Shown here: in pieces, positions 18,285 through 18,314 of the stretch
How the letters are laid out: every line of letters begins with the position of its first letter
Numbering within the stretch: the stretch's first letter is position 1
Assembly (NCBI GenBank): GCA_002293845.1
Contig: DBEA01000016.1
Span: 11,026 to 29,339 of the forward strand
Reading direction: 5' to 3'
DNA: 18,314 bases
Origin: Patescibacteria group bacterium UBA918
Lineage (GTDB): Bacteria; Patescibacteriota; Minisyncoccia; Phycocordibacterales; UBA918
Translations under genes and position numbers: made by a program
Notes under the pieces: generated by a model
What the model saw: the letters and a program-made list of their open reading frames with translations, nothing else
What the model was told of the DNA's origin: nothing
Databases searched by the model: none

Positions 18285-18314
18285 ATAGAGCGCTGAAACA
18301 AAGACGCCGGACCC

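Noticed and set aside
1..18314. CRISPR arrays, insertion sequences, rRNA genes, phage structural genes
   Set aside because: No regularly spaced direct repeats, transposase motifs, rRNA sequence or phage proteins were seen in either strand.

Overview
The window looks like a chromosomal segment of a Patescibacteria (CPR) bacterium, most likely Parcubacteria-like. Reasons: compact genes, an ECF-type sigma factor beside a DUF5667-like membrane protein, MltG, cold-shock protein and ABC-F genes of bacterial type, intergenic gaps full of hairpins, and -10 hexamers sitting 6-10 bp from start codons. TGA is used as a stop (for example at the ends of the genes at 941 and 4327), so this is not the Gracilibacteria/SR1 recoded genetic code. 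The lineage is inferred, not proven.

Layout. 1-850: tRNA-Gly(CCC), tRNA-Gly(TCC) and a helix-turn-helix (HTH) gene that runs into the second tRNA. 850-4070: a secreted trypsin-like protease convergent with an ECF sigma factor plus putative anti-sigma operon. 4180-4740: tRNA-Pro(TGG) followed directly by a NUDIX hydrolase. 4797-5515: a YraN-family gene that carries five parS-like sites, with two more just upstream, then a hairpin and two DnaA-box-like 9-mers. 5515-7545: a GFA-family zinc protein, tRNA-Gly(GCC), two tandem HTH genes of the family seen at the left edge, a tRNA-derived palindromic repeat and tRNA-Arg(TCG). 7604-9577: CCA-adding enzyme and an MTH1-like NUDIX enzyme in one operon. 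9578-10433: no convincing protein gene, but a 124-bp nested palindrome, a minus-strand terminator and a hairpin-dense stretch that may be a non-coding RNA. 10434-12909: exonuclease III, a tRNA-His-like 3' relic, a small zinc-ribbon protein, a pyridoxamine-oxidase-like protein and an AT-rich membrane protein. 12910-18314: a 25-residue Lys-rich protein between strong terminators, ABC-F ATPase, a membrane/FMN-binding protein with its ApbE flavin transferase, MltG, and a cold-shock protein.

Themes. (1) The most striking signal is the cluster of seven parS-like ParB sites at 4839-5339, five of them inside a coding sequence and all in the same codon phase; this suggests an origin-proximal centromere. 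(2) Three paralogous HTH/LAGLIDADG-like genes lie 5' of tRNA-Gly genes on the same strand. (3) Partial tRNA copies and nested palindromes recur in the gaps. (4) Most genes have a -10 hexamer so close to the start codon that their mRNAs should be leaderless or nearly so. (5) Functional pairs are visible: sigma/anti-sigma/protease, flavoprotein/ApbE, and CCA enzyme/MTH1-like enzyme. All assignments come from reading motifs; no database search was possible.
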